Source: Deltaproteobacteria bacterium (GTDB taxonomy: Bacteria; Desulfobacterota; Dissulfuribacteria; Dissulfuribacterales; QOAL01). From it: 5,286 nt of DNA. The notes beneath the pieces are model-generated. The model did no database searches, was not told the origin of the DNA, and was given only the letters and a program-made list of their open reading frames with translations. Shown piece after piece: positions 4,884 to 5,286 of the stretch. Position 1 is the stretch's first letter. The number at the start of each line of letters is the position of its first letter. The position numbers and the translations under genes are program-made. The DNA lies in contig WFRQ01000505.1 in the NCBI GenBank assembly GCA_015486425.1, positions 1 to 5,286 on the forward strand, read 5' to 3'.

Positions 4884-5286
4884 ATGATACGGGTTATTCT
4901 CAATGGAAAGAAGGCTGATCTTGAAGAGGTCCGCAGCGCGGTCTCTTCTCTGCGGGAAGAGGCGGGAACTGTTGAGGTCCGTGTGACCTGGGAACAGGGA
5001 GATGCCGTGCGCCTGGTGCGGGAGGCAAGCCGCGAGGGGACAGAGCGGATTATTGCAGCAGGTGGAGACGGGACCATAAATGAAGTGGTGAATGCCCTTG
5101 CAGATATGGAGAGGGACAGGCGTCCTGCCCTGGGTATCATGCCCCTTGGCACGGCCAATGATTTTGCCATGGCATGCTCCATTCCCGAGGACCTCACCGA
5201 GGCGCTTCGGCTTGCAATACATGGAACGCCTGTGCCTGTTGATATTGGAAGAGCAAATCAGCGCTATTTTATAAATGTTGCAACAG
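4884..5286 (+). CDS. YegS-like lipid kinase, N-terminal part (runs off the window)
   Basis: The 134 visible residues are the start of a diacylglycerol-kinase catalytic-domain protein closest in my memory to E. coli YegS, about 299 residues long, so a little under half is present. Key features: VRVTWEQGDA (32-41), the nucleotide-binding GGDGT motif (60-64) followed by INEVVNAL (65-72), and LGIMPLGTANDFA (83-95), all hallmarks of the family. Such kinases transfer phosphate from ATP to a lipid hydroxyl with Mg2+; YegS phosphorylates phosphatidylglycerol in vitro, but its physiological substrate is unsettled. It is likely cytosolic, acting at the inner membrane face. ATG 4884 is the first usable start because TGA at 4875-4877 is in frame upstream; the ribosome binding site is weak (AGG at 4879-4881 is very close). 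The C-terminal lipid-binding domain lies outside the window. Confidence 0.88.
   Translation, partial: MIRVILNGKKADLEEVRSAVSSLREEAGTVEVRVTWEQGDAVRLVREASREGTERIIAAGGDGTINEVVNALADMERDRRPALGIMPLGTANDFAMACSIPEDLTEALRLAIHGTPVPVDIGRANQRYFINVAT

Noticed and set aside
4772..5222. Two minus-strand frames of 132-141 codons at the right end
   Set aside because: They lie antisense to the YegS-like gene, whose GGDGT and LGTANDFA motifs clearly fix the coding strand.

Overview
The window is from a bacterial chromosome of moderate GC, with repeat-rich, AT-rich intergenic DNA. Gene content (a SYLF-domain secreted protein, a Pat-like ADP-forming acyl-CoA synthetase/GNAT fusion and a YegS-type lipid kinase) and the style of the repeats suggest a Gram-negative bacterium, possibly Desulfobacterota (former Deltaproteobacteria). 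That placement is an impression from memory of similar genomes and was not tested.

Layout: positions 1-708 hold no convincing gene but are packed with inverted repeats: AGCTCAA heptad arrays in opposite orientation near both ends of the first 410 bases, a 45-base hairpin, a 109-base near-palindrome, two adjacent hairpins with CTCC in their loops, and a 13-base inverted motif pair just before a perfect palindrome upstream of the first gene. Gene 1 (709-1389, +) encodes an exported SYLF/YSC84 protein. A 179-base palindromic MITE-like element (1390-1568) begins directly after its stop codon; the stop codon itself, TAA, appears to be the target-site duplication. Gene 2 (1691-4489, +; the open frame runs back to 1502 inside the element) encodes a 932-residue fusion of CoA-binding, succinyl-CoA-ligase-like, ATP-grasp and GNAT acetyltransferase domains ending in a lysine-rich tail. 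Positions 4490-4883 are intergenic, with hairpins, another inverted pair of the 13-base motif and a promoter-like site. Gene 3 (4884 to beyond the end, +) is the N-terminal part of a YegS-like lipid kinase.

All three genes point the same way, but the gaps of 301 and 394 bases and the inserted repeats argue against a single tight operon. A functional link (envelope lipid binding, acyl-CoA/protein acylation, lipid phosphorylation) is possible but not shown. The most notable points are the insertion at the stop codon, the apparent retention of the phospho-histidine in a Pat-like fusion that also carries a histone-like basic tail, and a recurring CCTRAATTGMGCG-type motif found as inverted pairs in the 5' regions of genes 1 and 3. 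I did not find a clearly new defence or mobile system.
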